A stretch of 64,000 nt of DNA from positions 19,850,246 through 19,914,245 of the forward strand of contig OX457036.1 in the NCBI GenBank assembly GCA_949752735.1, read 5' to 3'. The notes under the pieces are model-generated. The model made no database searches, was not told where the DNA came from, and was given only the letters and a program-made list of their open reading frames with translations. Positions 55,301 to 60,785 of the stretch are shown here, piece after piece (the stretch's first letter is position 1; each line of letters begins with the position of its first letter). Source of the stretch: Lumbricus terrestris. Its lineage: Eukaryota; Annelida; Clitellata; Crassiclitellata; Lumbricidae. A program made the translations under genes and the position numbers.

Positions 55301-55530
55301 GACTTAGGACTGGCACCCTGGTGCTGCGGTCGCTGTGACATGGGGTCCTTCTTGAAACCTTTGACTCCACAGCTGAGTGCATGGTTTGATATCTTGCTAG
55401 TTATGAGCTCCAGATCGCTAGCGTAGCAGTCTCTCTCCGAAGTTAGCTTATAGGATGGAAGACAGTGTGTGGCTGGATAATGGTCGACTGGAATTTCCTC
55501 AAAAGTACCACTGGTCAGCGGCATAAACAT
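13805..55530 (-). CDS. ERR: Estrogen-related receptor (NR3B) orphan nuclear receptor, six coding exons
   Basis: ERR proteins are ligand-independent nuclear receptors that bind TNAAGGTCA and control energy-metabolism genes. Exons 55530-55185, 48116-48000, 47260-47138, 24392-24219, 17714-17442 and 14058-13805 total 1287 bases (428 residues plus stop) with no frame break. Layout: residues 1-83 variable N-terminal region; 84-150 two C4 zinc fingers with P-box CEACKA, the ERR type (estrogen receptor has CEGCKA); 151-196 C-terminal extension and short hinge; 197-421 ligand-binding domain with [31 protein letters not shown] and [10 protein letters not shown]-2 helix LLSEMI; then a CVTESSL tail. ERRs are usually about 420-460 residues. 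All introns are phase 1. The sequence is clearly orthologous in type but more divergent than most bilaterian ERRs. The estrogen receptor proper is excluded by the P-box and the LBD motifs. Confidence 0.95.
14393..14719. mobile_element. hAT-like MITE (CAGCGGCGCCCGCAGG ends)
   Basis: Ends CAGCGGCGCCCGCAGG and CCTGCGGGCGCCGCTG are perfect inverted repeats, flanked by GTCTAGTA / GTCTAGGA. The 5' part has an internal duplication of the GGCGCCCG..CGTACGCAC end, and the interior has two GATGACAAAAAA...GTCATCAG hairpins. Confidence 0.85.
15052..15105. repeat. AT dinucleotide tract
   Basis: Interrupted TATATA / TATAATAT sequence in ERR intron 5. Confidence 0.85.
16121..17160 (+). mobile_element. Decayed piggyBac element
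   Basis: TTAA lies at both borders (16117-16120, 17161-17164), with inverted ends CCCTCATCCGAACAAG / CTTGTTCGGATGAGGG and sub-terminal GGGGTCTGGCCAGACCCCCC-like palindromes. The interior encodes broken transposase-like text: an acidic region at 16280-16500, then [20 protein letters not shown] near 16645-16705. At 1,040 bp it is far shorter than an autonomous copy (about 2.3-2.5 kb), so it is deleted and inactive. Confidence 0.88.
17442..17714 (-). CDS. ERR: ERR exon: central ligand-binding domain
   Basis: Acceptor TTTTTTTAG precedes 17714 and donor GTACCG follows 17442. The exon encodes [20 protein letters not shown], an acidic segment [13 protein letters not shown], and [20 protein letters not shown] through MLLMNP. 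It spans helices 4 to 9 of the fold. Reading through the donor would give about 29 extra residues before a stop. Confidence 0.94.
18849..18994. mobile_element. hAT-like MITE, GCTTAAAGTGTG family copy 2
   Basis: CACTGCTTAAAGTGCAG ... CCACACTTTAAGCCCTT flanked by GTTCTCCC / GTTCTCCT. Internal CTGGACG and CCGTCCATGACCGTCC match the other copies. Confidence 0.8.
19985..20120 (+). mobile_element. SINE-like fragment (family B 3' half)
   Basis: GAGTACATGGACCCCACACTGTCGG..., GAAGATGATATGGCGAGGGAGG and GAAGTTGCTAACACTTCATA match 32620-32740, 37370-37490 and 23480-23560, and 31081-31200 on the other strand. A (TCT)n tract follows at once. Confidence 0.7.
20121..20262 (+). repeat. TCT/TCC microsatellite
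   Basis: About 140 bases of almost pure pyrimidine (TCT)n, (TCC)n; the serine/phenylalanine ORF over it is an artefact. Confidence 0.9.
21005..21268 (+). mobile_element. tRNA-derived SINE (family C)
   Basis: GGTAAGCGAGAACGGCATTC, a GGTTCAAGCCCC B-box, GACCTTGGGCAAGTTGCTTA, GGCAACGGGAAACCACCTCA and a 3' GAACCTGCCTTCGGGCAGAG followed by (CATCAT)n. The 3' end recurs at 40166-40275. Confidence 0.75.
21538..21690 (+). repeat. CTGTCT-rich imperfect repeat
   Basis: Degenerate (CTRTCTCY)n pyrimidine-rich sequence with no coding signal. Confidence 0.6.
22061..22507. mobile_element. Inverted-repeat element carrying a telomere-like array
   Basis: GGGTCCACTATTC repeated near 22066-22108 on the left and its complement GAATAGTGGACCC at 22474-22486 on the right enclose an array of CCCTAA/CCCTAACC units (22112-22440). 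TTTCAATT lies at 22053-22060 and 22508-22515, an 8-bp putative target duplication. This is therefore probably a transposed unit rather than a relic chromosome end. Confidence 0.65.
24219..24392 (-). CDS. ERR: ERR exon: start of ligand-binding domain
   Basis: Acceptor GTGCTATAG precedes 24392 and donor GTTAGT follows 24219. The exon encodes [19 protein letters not shown], then [20 protein letters not shown] and PG. This is the ERR helix 1-3 region, where IEP.K.YA and WAK..PGF are signature pieces. The exon is hidden because longer ORFs overlap it in other frames; the joins at both ends restore the frame exactly. Confidence 0.93.
24572..25087. mobile_element. Possible MITE with GATAT-rich ends, containing a small TTAA element
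   Basis: TGTCGCGGGATATTATATCC on the left and ATACGATA...CCATATCGTGACA on the right are loosely inverted. Inside, 24811-24860 has CCTTTACCCGTT / AACGGGTAAAGG inverted arms bordered by TTAA on both sides, a piggyBac-type miniature. The outer limits are uncertain. Confidence 0.4.
25411..25625 (+). repeat. CATA tetranucleotide array
   Basis: (CATA)n with CATG interruptions in ERR intron 3; the Thr/His/Tyr ORF is an artefact. Confidence 0.9.
26487..26550 (+). repeat. CAGA microsatellite
   Basis: About 14 perfect CAGA units, then GACAAAAAGACAGATAGACA. Confidence 0.95.
28310..28520. repeat. About 60-bp tandem repeat with AAGGTCA-like cores
   Basis: Three clear units and one or two decayed ones of CTTCTATTTAGGACAAGG plus TCAATCCATTTGACTAGTT. 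The cores read AAGGTCAA, AATGACAA and AAGGCCAA. Confidence 0.8.
30285..30345 (+). mobile_element. LINE/SINE 3' tail fragment (TATAGCGCC family)
   Basis: TTTATATAGCGCCTCATGCA followed by ATTCAGAAGTGCTCTCAGCC. Same tail as at 15811, 34428, 42666, 45184, 55095 (reverse) and 63568. Confidence 0.65.
31081..31200 (-). mobile_element. SINE-like fragment (family B), reverse
   Basis: The reverse complement has CACTGATTGTGGAAAGATGA, ATGGCAAGGGAGAGGGCGGA and CTTCATACGGATGG, matching the 3' half at 19985 and 32620. Confidence 0.65.
32500..32770 (+). mobile_element. tRNA-derived SINE (family B), full length
   Basis: A-box region GGTTAGCATGCTGG and B-box GGTTCAAATCC, then AACTCAGCTTTGATGAGTAC, GAAAGACGAGACGGCGAGGG and CACTTCATAACCATGG. 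A near-identical copy lies at 36958-37500 with a MITE inserted. Confidence 0.75.
32850..32998. mobile_element. MITE, AGCAGTGGGAACG family
   Basis: It is inserted into the ATTCTACTCC array with TATTACCTT on both sides and is absent from the duplicate block. It contains three GAGCAGTGGGAACG units. A reverse-orientation relative lies at 46160-46323. Confidence 0.7.
34205..34415 (-). pseudogene. Protein-coding remnant inside the 2.3-kb element
   Basis: A frame reading [40 protein letters not shown] and [17 protein letters not shown] then stop. It has coding-like composition and lies next to the LINE insertion that cuts it off. It is probably the C-terminal piece of a protein carried by the element; I do not recognise it. 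Confidence 0.4.
34418..35085 (-). mobile_element. CR1/L2-type LINE, 5'-truncated
   Basis: It encodes the reverse-transcriptase C-terminal region: [40 protein letters not shown] and [15 protein letters not shown]. After a frameshifted end comes the 3' tail GGGAGCGCTTCTGAAAGGC...AAGCGCTTTACAAATG and a (GATAC)n terminus, as expected for this LINE group. It lies within the 2.3-kb element. Confidence 0.85.
36178..36300 (+). mobile_element. tRNA-derived SINE (family D)
   Basis: GCGGCTCGGTGGCCTATCGG, TAACGCGCTTGCTC, B-box GGTTCAACTCC and CGACCTTGGGCAAGTTGTTT. Twin at 38560-38680 in the duplicated block. Confidence 0.7.
36724..36923. other. Assembly gap of exactly 200 N
   Basis: A run of 200 N between the two duplicated blocks. 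The round size suggests an arbitrary placeholder, so the true distance is unknown. Confidence 1.
37035..37330. mobile_element. hAT-like MITE (CAGCGGCGGCG ends)
   Basis: CAGCGGCGGCGTTAGGGGG ... CTGGCGCCGCCACTG, flanked by perfect 8-bp GCTCCATC. The other block has the single uninterrupted site (GCTTCATC). Interior AATTTC/AGCGGATGACAA modules resemble other MITEs here. Confidence 0.92.
37535..37840 (+). repeat. ATTCTACTCCTCTATATTCC tandem array
   Basis: About nine imperfect units of 30-35 bases; the copy in the other block (32780-33080) has fewer. The Tyr/Leu/Ser-rich ORFs across it are artefacts. Confidence 0.85.
38560..38680 (+). mobile_element. tRNA-derived SINE (family D), second copy
   Basis: Same head and B-box (GGGTTCGACTTCGGG) as 36178-36300, lying at the matching place in copy 2. 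Confidence 0.7.
39108..40004 (+). mobile_element. Non-autonomous Helitron
   Basis: It starts TCTAATATATATTTTGGTAA and ends with hairpin CCCGGGCAACGCCGGG, a short spacer and CTAG. It is inserted between A (39107) and T (40005), the Helitron rule. The other block reads TTCATAT at this point, consistent with an empty site. The interior is a G-rich minisatellite of about 120 bp units (GGTGGCGTACCGGTGGAGG) at 39490-39940. Confidence 0.88.
40166..40275 (+). mobile_element. SINE family C 3' end
   Basis: GGCAACAGGAAGCCACCACA, GCCAATGAACCTGTCTTTGG and then a (CAT)n tail; compare 21180-21268. Confidence 0.7.
40340..40562 (-). mobile_element. tRNA-derived SINE (family A), reverse
   Basis: The reverse complement starts GGGGCGTGGTGGTGTAGTGG, has B-box GGTTCGAGGTTCGAATCC, and ends GGGAGCGCCTCTGAGTAGAG with TGCTATAAC. 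Same family as 162-345. Confidence 0.8.
40958..41121. mobile_element. hAT-like MITE, GCTTAAAGTGTG family copy 3
   Basis: CAGGGCTTAAAGTGTGCC ... CACTTTAAGCACTG with perfect 8-bp duplication ATCTGATC. Confidence 0.92.
42066..42157 (+). repeat. (CT)n and (CAG)n microsatellite
   Basis: About 35 CT units followed by six CAG units; the Arg-Glu repeat ORF on the - strand is an artefact. Confidence 0.95.
42555..42615 (+). repeat. TATG/CATG/CATA array
   Basis: (TATG)n, (CATG)n and (CATA)n in a self-complementary arrangement. Confidence 0.85.
42660..42730 (+). mobile_element. TATAGCGCC tail fragment
   Basis: TTTATAAAGCGCCTCTCACA followed by TCAGAGGCGCTCCCAGTGTG; the shared LINE/SINE tail. Confidence 0.7.
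42771..42876. repeat. Perfect 106-bp palindrome
   Basis: Two 53-base arms with no spacer, centred between 42823 and 42824, AT-rich; the arms include TATACACATATATAATGCAT and its complement. Confidence 0.93.
43262..43300 (+). repeat. CAGA microsatellite
   Basis: About nine CAGA units following a GGGAGAGA-rich stretch. Confidence 0.93.
44484..45072. mobile_element. hAT-like MITE, GCTTAAAGTGTG family copy 4 (host of a nested element)
   Basis: GAGGGCTTAAAG ... CACTTTAAGCACTG with 8-bp duplication GTAGTATC. Split near its left end by the 539-bp element at 44496-45034; without it only about 42 bases remain. Confidence 0.85.
44496..45034. mobile_element. hAT element (CAGTGGTTCCCAACC ends)
   Basis: CAGTGGTTCCCAACC / GGTTGGGAACCACTG are perfect inverted ends of the type known from hAT (Charlie-like) elements. 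Flanks are GCTTAAAG on both sides (8 bp), taken from the host MITE. The first about 145 bases are tandemly duplicated (44496-44640, 44646-44790). Confidence 0.93.
45335..45435 (-). mobile_element. tRNA-like SINE fragment, reverse
   Basis: The reverse complement reads GTTAGCTACATCGGTAAGAG, TGCTGGTTGTGC and GGTTCGCTTCC, in A-box/B-box arrangement. A TATAGCGGCC tail precedes it at 45184. Confidence 0.55.
45775..45975. mobile_element. MITE-like fragment related to the CGGATCC elements
   Basis: CCAAGGACGGATGCAGAAAT, TTTTCGGTCTTGGGACAGGG and CTGATGACCTTTTTTAGTCA are the reverse of the 4937-5257 interior. The right end is not clear. Confidence 0.5.
46687..46830. mobile_element. Short hAT-like MITE (CATAGGCGCAACCAC ends)
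   Basis: CATAGGCGCAACCACC / GTGGTTGCACCTATG with perfect 8-bp duplication CTCTTGAA; 144 bp with no coding sequence. Confidence 0.9.
47138..47260 (-). CDS. ERR: ERR exon: DNA-binding C-terminal extension and hinge
   Basis: Acceptor TGTTCCAG precedes 47260 and donor GTATTG follows 47138. The exon encodes [19 protein letters not shown] and a polar hinge ending KDPESE. ERRs normally have VRLDRVRGGRQKYKR here; the second glycine of the minor-groove RGGR motif is alanine. The reading frame stays open through the donor to a stop at 47016, so intron retention would yield a receptor without a ligand-binding domain. Confidence 0.9.
48000..48116 (-). CDS. ERR: ERR exon with second zinc finger
   Basis: Acceptor TTTCTAG precedes 48116 and donor GTATTC follows 48000. 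The exon encodes [19 protein letters not shown] through [13 protein letters not shown], with four zinc-binding cysteines and a five-residue D-box loop (PASGA). The intron between the two fingers at KRTVQG|N is a classic nuclear-receptor position. Its 5' edge is duplicated in the preceding intron (48183-48300). Confidence 0.95.
48092..48300 (-). repeat. 91-bp tandem repeat overlapping an ERR splice acceptor
   Basis: Copies at 48092-48182, 48183-48273 and a partial one at 48274-48300. Each contains the last intron bases and the first 25 bases of the second-zinc-finger exon. The middle copy keeps an intact TTTTTGTAG acceptor. The copy nearest the exon is the functional one. Confidence 0.9.
49529..50642. 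mobile_element. 1.1-kb hAT-like element (CAGGGCCGGCCTTA ends)
   Basis: CAGGGCCGGCCTTAGCC / GGTAAGGCCGGCCCTG with 8-bp duplication CATCCATC. GGCGCCCTAGGCAA occurs near both ends. No intact transposase. A second element with GGCCGTAGCCAGG / CTAGCTACGGCC ends is nested at about 49683-49958. Confidence 0.88.
50643..50770 (+). repeat. CATC/CATG array
   Basis: (CATC)n with CAGTCAGC interruptions, directly at the element border. Confidence 0.85.
51158..52351. mobile_element. 1.2-kb hAT-like element (CAGGGCCTAGGACAGG ends)
   Basis: CAGGGCCTAGGACAGG / CCTGTCCCAGGCCCTG with 8-bp duplication AGTACATC. On the - strand the left part reads [20 protein letters not shown] and [14 protein letters not shown], coding-like but unassigned. 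It contains the hairpin at 52201-52243. Confidence 0.88.
52201..52243. repeat. Hairpin with 21-bp arms
   Basis: TAATTCCCCATTTCAATAAA plus T and its complement, separated by one base. Confidence 0.92.
53187..53364. mobile_element. hAT-like MITE, GCTTAAAGTGTG family copy 5
   Basis: CAGGGCTTAAAGTGTGAC ... CACTTTAAGCGCTG with perfect 8-bp duplication GGAGTACC. Confidence 0.92.
53812..53897 (+). repeat. 22-bp tandem repeat, four units
   Basis: Four nearly perfect GTGCCTCAGATTCACATTTT-CC units in ERR intron 1. Confidence 0.92.
54853..55110 (-). mobile_element. LINE/SINE tail just downstream of an ERR donor
   Basis: The reverse complement has GAGATTTATATAGCGCCTTT and CTACTCAGGAGTGCTACCAA, the shared tail, about 75 bases after the first zinc-finger exon. 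Confidence 0.6.
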
Positions 55531-55572
55531 GACGTTTGACCAAACGGCTGGCAGATTAATGGTTTACCAGAT
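55185..55572 (-). CDS. ERR: ERR exon with start codon and first zinc finger
   Basis: Acceptor TTTTCTAG precedes 55572, so there is an upstream non-coding exon. An in-frame TAA lies 14 codons before the ATG at 55530, which supports this start; MFM offers a second ATG two codons on. The exon encodes a variable N-terminus and then [17 protein letters not shown] and [14 protein letters not shown]. Donor GTGTGT follows 55185 with one base of a glycine codon left over. Reading through the donor would add a short tail ending TPYI. FKKDP at residues 59-63 loosely resembles the sumoylation motif known in ERR N-termini. Confidence 0.93.
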
Positions 55573-56616
55573 CTAGAAAACAGAATAAAGAGCAGTGAAA
55601 ATATGCAAAACATCAAATGGATTGATTATAGGAAATTTTCATTCTAACCTTCTACTTATTTGCACGTTGGTATGCATTTAACAAGCAGTTTTGAAGTGGA
55701 TCAATTAGTTATTATTCCGTCTGCTAAAAGCCTACTTATTCTCACAAGAGAATTGGCAATATGTATGTATGTAAGCACGCACGTCGGTATGCATTTAACA
55801 GGCACATGAATGCATGTGGTAAGTGCAAAAATTATCACAGCAGTTTAACAAAAGGACGACATTTTACTCATTACTACAGATTGCTGGTGCTCAAAGATCT
55901 AATACTAAAACATGATCTGATCCAAATGGATGGTAACCATCAAAGTATAATATGGATGGCTCTTGCTGAACTTCATTGTATTTTAATTAACCAGCATATA
56001 TAGCATTCCAAAGCATCCAAAACAAAAAAGTCACCACAGCAAGGGCCACAAGTAACCACAATCTACTAGGCTAGCATAATGTGGAAATCCATGCAAAAAG
56101 TCACAATAATTTCCTCGAGTATAAGGCGACCCAAACTGGTTTTCACCATAATAAAATATAATTATGGAACTGGGTTAGACTTTTGGAGCATGTGATTGTT
56201 AGACGATGATGGAATAATAATATTCAAGACGTAGCCTATATTTAGGCTACTTTAAATACTTGGTTGGAAAAAATTCAGAGCCTATAGGCCTAATTATTAT
56301 TAATATAAATTGCATGCATTTACTATTAATCTAAGACATATCCTAGTCTAAAACTGCGTTCGAATTATTTGTTGAACCATCTTCAAACAAGCAGTTTTGA
56401 AGTGGATTTATTAGTTATTATTCCGTCTGCTAAAAGCCTACGCAAATGTTTACTCTGCCTTGAGTCATCCTTTACAGCGAGACCTGCAGTTATTATACAT
56501 AAATGGAAACGTTATAACGGAGTCGTTTACTAATCGGCAATCACTAGCAGTTGAACAACGATTAGAAACAAAGTCAATCAATGAGTTAATGGCATTTAAT
56601 GCACGCTGCACTTACT

Positions 56617-56860
56617 TATGGACACGCGCTTTTCTTCCCAGATTAAAAAGACGCAAAACACTCGTAAACACCCTCAGCAACATTGGGCAGAACCACGACA
56701 CACCTCTGCACTAGCCAATCAGAACAGAGGACGAAGTGACCCAATTCCGCGCCTGACCAATAGCAACAGAGGACGGTTTGACCTAGTTAGAGTCGACGTC
56801 AAGTACGACCTTGACGACGAAATTGCCCACAGCTGTAATTCTACAATAAATAAGTTTCTT
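56617..56860 (-). promoter_or_regulatory. Candidate ERR promoter and non-coding first exon
   Basis: On the - strand this block has two CCAAT boxes (as ATTGG, near 56761-56757 and 56719-56715), a CRE-like TGACGTCG near 56800, an ERRE-like TCAAGGTCG at 56814-56806, and receptor half-sites near 56784 and 56742. A strong donor GTAAGTG follows 56617. It lies 1 kb upstream of the acceptor of the first coding exon. Transcription start and exon limits are inferred, not seen. Confidence 0.4.
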
Positions 56861-57287
56861 ATTAAACTGAAACTTCTCACCTTCTAAATTATTCGAAGTT
56901 TCGCTCGCCAGATAGAAATTTTACGCTGTCTTAGAAGAGAAACTTTAAATCATATTTCACAACTCCAAACCAACAACGACGTTGCCTAGCCTATTTGCTT
57001 TTTCATTAGTATTGCACCTCAGTTAGCAAGTTTAAGCCTGAGACGCTAGATGGCGCGAGCTCTCTCGTATTTATAGAACTCCTTTTCGCCGCTTTGCAAA
57101 TTCAGTTTTGGCGTTCGATGACTTTTGCCAGTATTACACATAAGAAACTCGTTATAAGTTTGTCAGGCAATGTTGGAAGCTTGAGCTCCTTTGTTTGCTA
57201 GTTCTCGGAACTCAGGATAATTCCTGGTGCGGCCTCCTGGACATTTAAAACTGGGTTTGTTGGTCGTCTACAACAGTACGCTAGGCC

Positions 57288-57437
57288 CATGGGCGGAGTT
57301 TATCAGGGGCTAGGAGGGGCTAAGCCCTCCCAAGAAGATTAATTTTTTACCGTGTAAATGGTATCTTTCCCCGGGCTTAGCCCCCCCTCCAAGAGGTCTT
57401 TAGCCCCTCCAAGAACGGAAACCAAACTCCGCCCATG
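57288..57437. mobile_element. MITE (CATGGGCGGAGTTT ends)
   Basis: CATGGGCGGAGTTT / AACTCCGCCCATG; flanks GCTAGGCC / AGTAGGCC are an approximate 8-bp duplication. Interior GGGGCTAAGCCC / CTTAGCCCCCC arms. Confidence 0.8.
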
Positions 57438-58781
57438 AGTAGGCCTATAGTCAAATCTGGCAGGGCGCGATGAATTTCAACCACAGTGATTTCAACCATC
57501 AGCTTTAGCTCACGAGTACACTATAGGCCTATTCAGGGCTGAAAGTGGTTACGAAAAAGTTGCCGGGTCTTACTTTGGCAAACGAACCGACGCCTTATAA
57601 GACCCGATATATTTTCTGACCACCTTTTTTTAGTCAGTTGCCCATGCAAACGTTTCCCAAATGTTATCACATTTACCTCCTTTTGGCACCTAACGACCTT
57701 TTTAGTCCTTCACAACTGAACTTTGGTTAAAAAAGCGACCCGGCTGAGAAGCGGCAACAGCAGGTCTCGAATATCGATGCAGGCAGGGCTTCTATCCCCC
57801 CTAAGCAACCGGGCGCAATCTATTTTCTTCCCCCCATTTTCTGGACCGGCCTTCCTCTATGTATGCAATATAATGCAATCTAGCGCATGCCCTCCTCTAG
57901 TGTGGGAATGAAGATTTGTTTGGAGAGGGACAAACGAGCATCCAGCAGACGATCGCCGAAGCATGTGTAGCGCCGAGAAGGGACCTGGTATGGGGGGGGG
58001 GGGAATGTGCCCCTCCCCATAAGAAATTTTCGAAATTTCTGCATTGCAATTTCAGCATTTTAAGCTGTCCTCTTAGCAAAATTGCTCTACTATTTCAGTG
58101 GAGGAATTGCTGCCAAAATTGGGCAGCCATGCATAGCCTATGTTTTGCGCCTCTGATCAGTGTGCACAAGAGAGGCGTTACATAAATTTTTAGAGCACAA
58201 TGCAATACAATAAAATACAATTTAGGTCTTACATTGTAAGCCCACGTAATAGTTATGTTGCTTTACTAAGTGTTCAAGGACCAAATTTGACTGTCTGAAA
58301 TTTGAAAGATAACATTGGAGAGAAGCCACTTAGTTGTGCAAAATAGTATTTGTATTAACATTATTTTTTTCAATTATAATATGATTGCATTATCTATTAA
58401 AATAGTAAAAACATAATTATAATCATGTAATAGGAATCTTTTTATAGTAGGCTATATTATAGCTGTTATATCAGTTCATGTGATTCAAAAATACATATAG
58501 TACCGGTAGCCTAACTAAAAACTCAAAGTGTATAAAGTGTATACATTTTGCTAAAAACTATTAGGTCTACCATTTTGTCCAAATTTATATGGAGGGGAAG
58601 TATTTTCTGGGGGGATATTCCTTTACTATCTTCCTCCTAGTGATGCCTAGATTGAACGCCGCCCTCCATGTCCGACCTTCCCCCCAAACCGACGTGAATT
58701 TTGGCTGTCTTCTGATTCCCCCCCTATTTTTCACTGGGCGCAAGCTGCGCCCGCCATGTATAGGGATAGAAGCCCCTGGAT

Positions 58782-58959
58782 CAGTGCTAAAAGTGTTAAA
58801 AAATAAGTGCCTGGACGCCTTTTACCTTTCCAAAAGAAGTGCATGGACGCTCCTTAACTTTCCAGTGTGGCTGGCGAAATAAGTGGCAGGACGGCGTTCA
58901 GTTTTGAAAATAAGTGCATGGACGCCGTCCATGACCGTCCTGGCACACTTTAAGCCCTG
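58782..58959. mobile_element. hAT-like MITE, GCTTAAAGTGTG family copy 6
   Basis: CAGTGCTAAAAGTGTTAA ... GCACACTTTAAGCCCTG with perfect 8-bp duplication CCCTGGAT. Confidence 0.9.
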
Positions 58960-59236
58960 CCCTGGATGCAGGGTCGCAAACCCGGACCGACCCGGCTCAC
59001 TTTGAGCCCTGACGAGCAGAAGAGCACCACTTCTGTGCAGAACGGAGGTACGTGGCGGTGGCCTTGGATAACCGTGGAGCAGCAGAACTTTCGCAGGTAG
59101 TCTGGGTAACACCAAGCTGACATTGCCGATTAGGATTAGGGTTTAGGCTAAAGGTGACGATCGAGCGATTGGCCACACGTACACTTTCCATCAATAGGCC
59201 TATCTATCGGGCGAGCCATCTTTGCCAGGTTCAGTC

Positions 59237-59612
59237 CATGGGCGGAGACCTAGGGGGGGACAGGGGGGACGGTCCCCCCCCAATAAAAGTGTTGGGGGGG
59301 ACGGCCCATGCATTTGTCCCCCCCAATGTTTGAGCGCCAAGCCTTTTTTGGCGACGGGAAAAAAAAATTTGCGAGATTTTGGCCGGATGACTAAAAAAAA
59401 AAAAAAAAAGGTCATCAACTTTTTTGGCGGCGAAAATAGAAAAATTTCGTCAAGATTTGGGCGGATGACTAAAAAAAAAAAAAAAAGGTCATCAACTTTT
59501 TTGGCGGCGAAAATAGAAATTTTTCCCGAGATTTCGCCGGTCGTCAGAAATTTTTCGGAAAATCTCGCGTCTTTCCGTCCCCCCCAATTCTCGGCCCAGG
59601 TCTCCGCCTATG
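59237..59612. mobile_element. hAT-like MITE (CATGGGCGGAGACCT ends)
   Basis: CATGGGCGGAGACCTAGG / CCAGGTCTCCGCCTATG with perfect 8-bp duplication GTTCAGTC. The interior has two direct copies of GCGGATGACTAAAAA...GGTCATCAACTTTTTTGG. Confidence 0.92.
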
Positions 59613-59677
59613 GTTCAGTCAAGAGAAGCGTCGTAACATGAAGTTTTTTCAGAACTTCAGCAACTTGCCAACTTCCA

Positions 59678-59678
<1 letters not shown>

Positions 59679-59718
<40 letters not shown>

Positions 59719-59780
59719 CGATTAGATCATCATCACGATTAGATCATCATCACGATTAGATCATCATCAAGATTAGAGCA
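59679..59780 (+). repeat. ATC microsatellite grading into 16-bp units
   Basis: (ATC)n followed by about four units of ATCATCATCACGATTAG. Confidence 0.9.
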
Positions 59781-60346
59781 TCGTCGTTATCTAATCTATT
59801 GTAATGTAGGCCTATTTCCCATAGAAATAAGAACTTCAAAATCAAATCCCCGTTTAGTTCTTACCTCGAGTGTTAGACTGTTAGTAAATGCGTTATTTAA
59901 TTTTACATTATTTCATTTGAGGGGTGTTTAAACGCCCCAAACACCCTAAATATGTCATTGGGGCAAAACCGAGAATATATACCTAATCCGGAAATACAGT
60001 GATCATTTACCAAAAATGTTAAGTAATTTAAGTCATTGTAGGCTCCTAATCTGACCCAATGACTTATAATAATAAATATATACACATACAGCGCCGATGT
60101 CGTGATCATTTACAAAGGCATTAATGCATGGATGCTCGCTTACTCATAATCTAAATGCAGAGGTAAAAGTAGACCGAAGAAAAGAAGAAGTCGGGCGACC
60201 ATGCATTGGAGAGCAAGTTGAAAGAGATCAGACTAAAGTTCAAAAGTACGTGATCGATAGAAAAAGATAAATAGAGAGAACAGTTAGGCAAACAGAACTA
60301 GCAAAGCCTCACTTTCAGAGGAACTCAAACAAACCTATAGTTGCTT

Positions 60347-60484
60347 TCACGTGAGTCGGTCAACTGGATCATCGTAGTCGCTTCTGTCCGGAATTGCGAT
60401 CATCCTTCGAGTGAAGAACTTCCTTCTTCCAAACGGTCGATTGATGAGGGGAAACAAAATCCCGGGCAACAGCCAGCGCGCCAT
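60347..60484 (-). CDS. Small ORF, 45 residues, unknown
   Basis: ATG at 60484, stop at 60347. It starts MARWLLPGILFPLINRPFGR with a hydrophobic N-terminus, then a basic RRKFFTRRM and an acidic DRSDYDDPVDRLT end. It lies in a locally GC-rich block with a TGACGTCG motif upstream, unlike its surroundings. I do not recognise the protein. It could be a first exon, a small ORF in a 5' leader, or chance. Confidence 0.3.
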   Translation of the reverse strand: MARWLLPGILFPLINRPFGRRKFFTRRMIAIPDRSDYDDPVDRLT

Positions 60485-60785
60485 GTCAGATGACGGAGTA
60501 GCGGTGCAATGCCAGTGACGTCGGTGCCAGAGCTGCAGCAGTCAGCTAATTGGGCGCCCCGTACCCAATTTTACCCCACTTGGCATTCAAGTAGGTTGAA
60601 ATTGGGTGCGTGGCCTCCTATTAGCTAACTACTCAAAGCTAATAATAATAACTTAATGCTACATTGCCCTAACGGCCCCAAAAACTACCAGAATCCTATC
60701 ACCTTATTCACCTATGAACTTATTACTGACACGCCAGTACAAGCGTGTCAGGGAGACGGTGCCAGAGCCGACAGAGCTGACAGGC

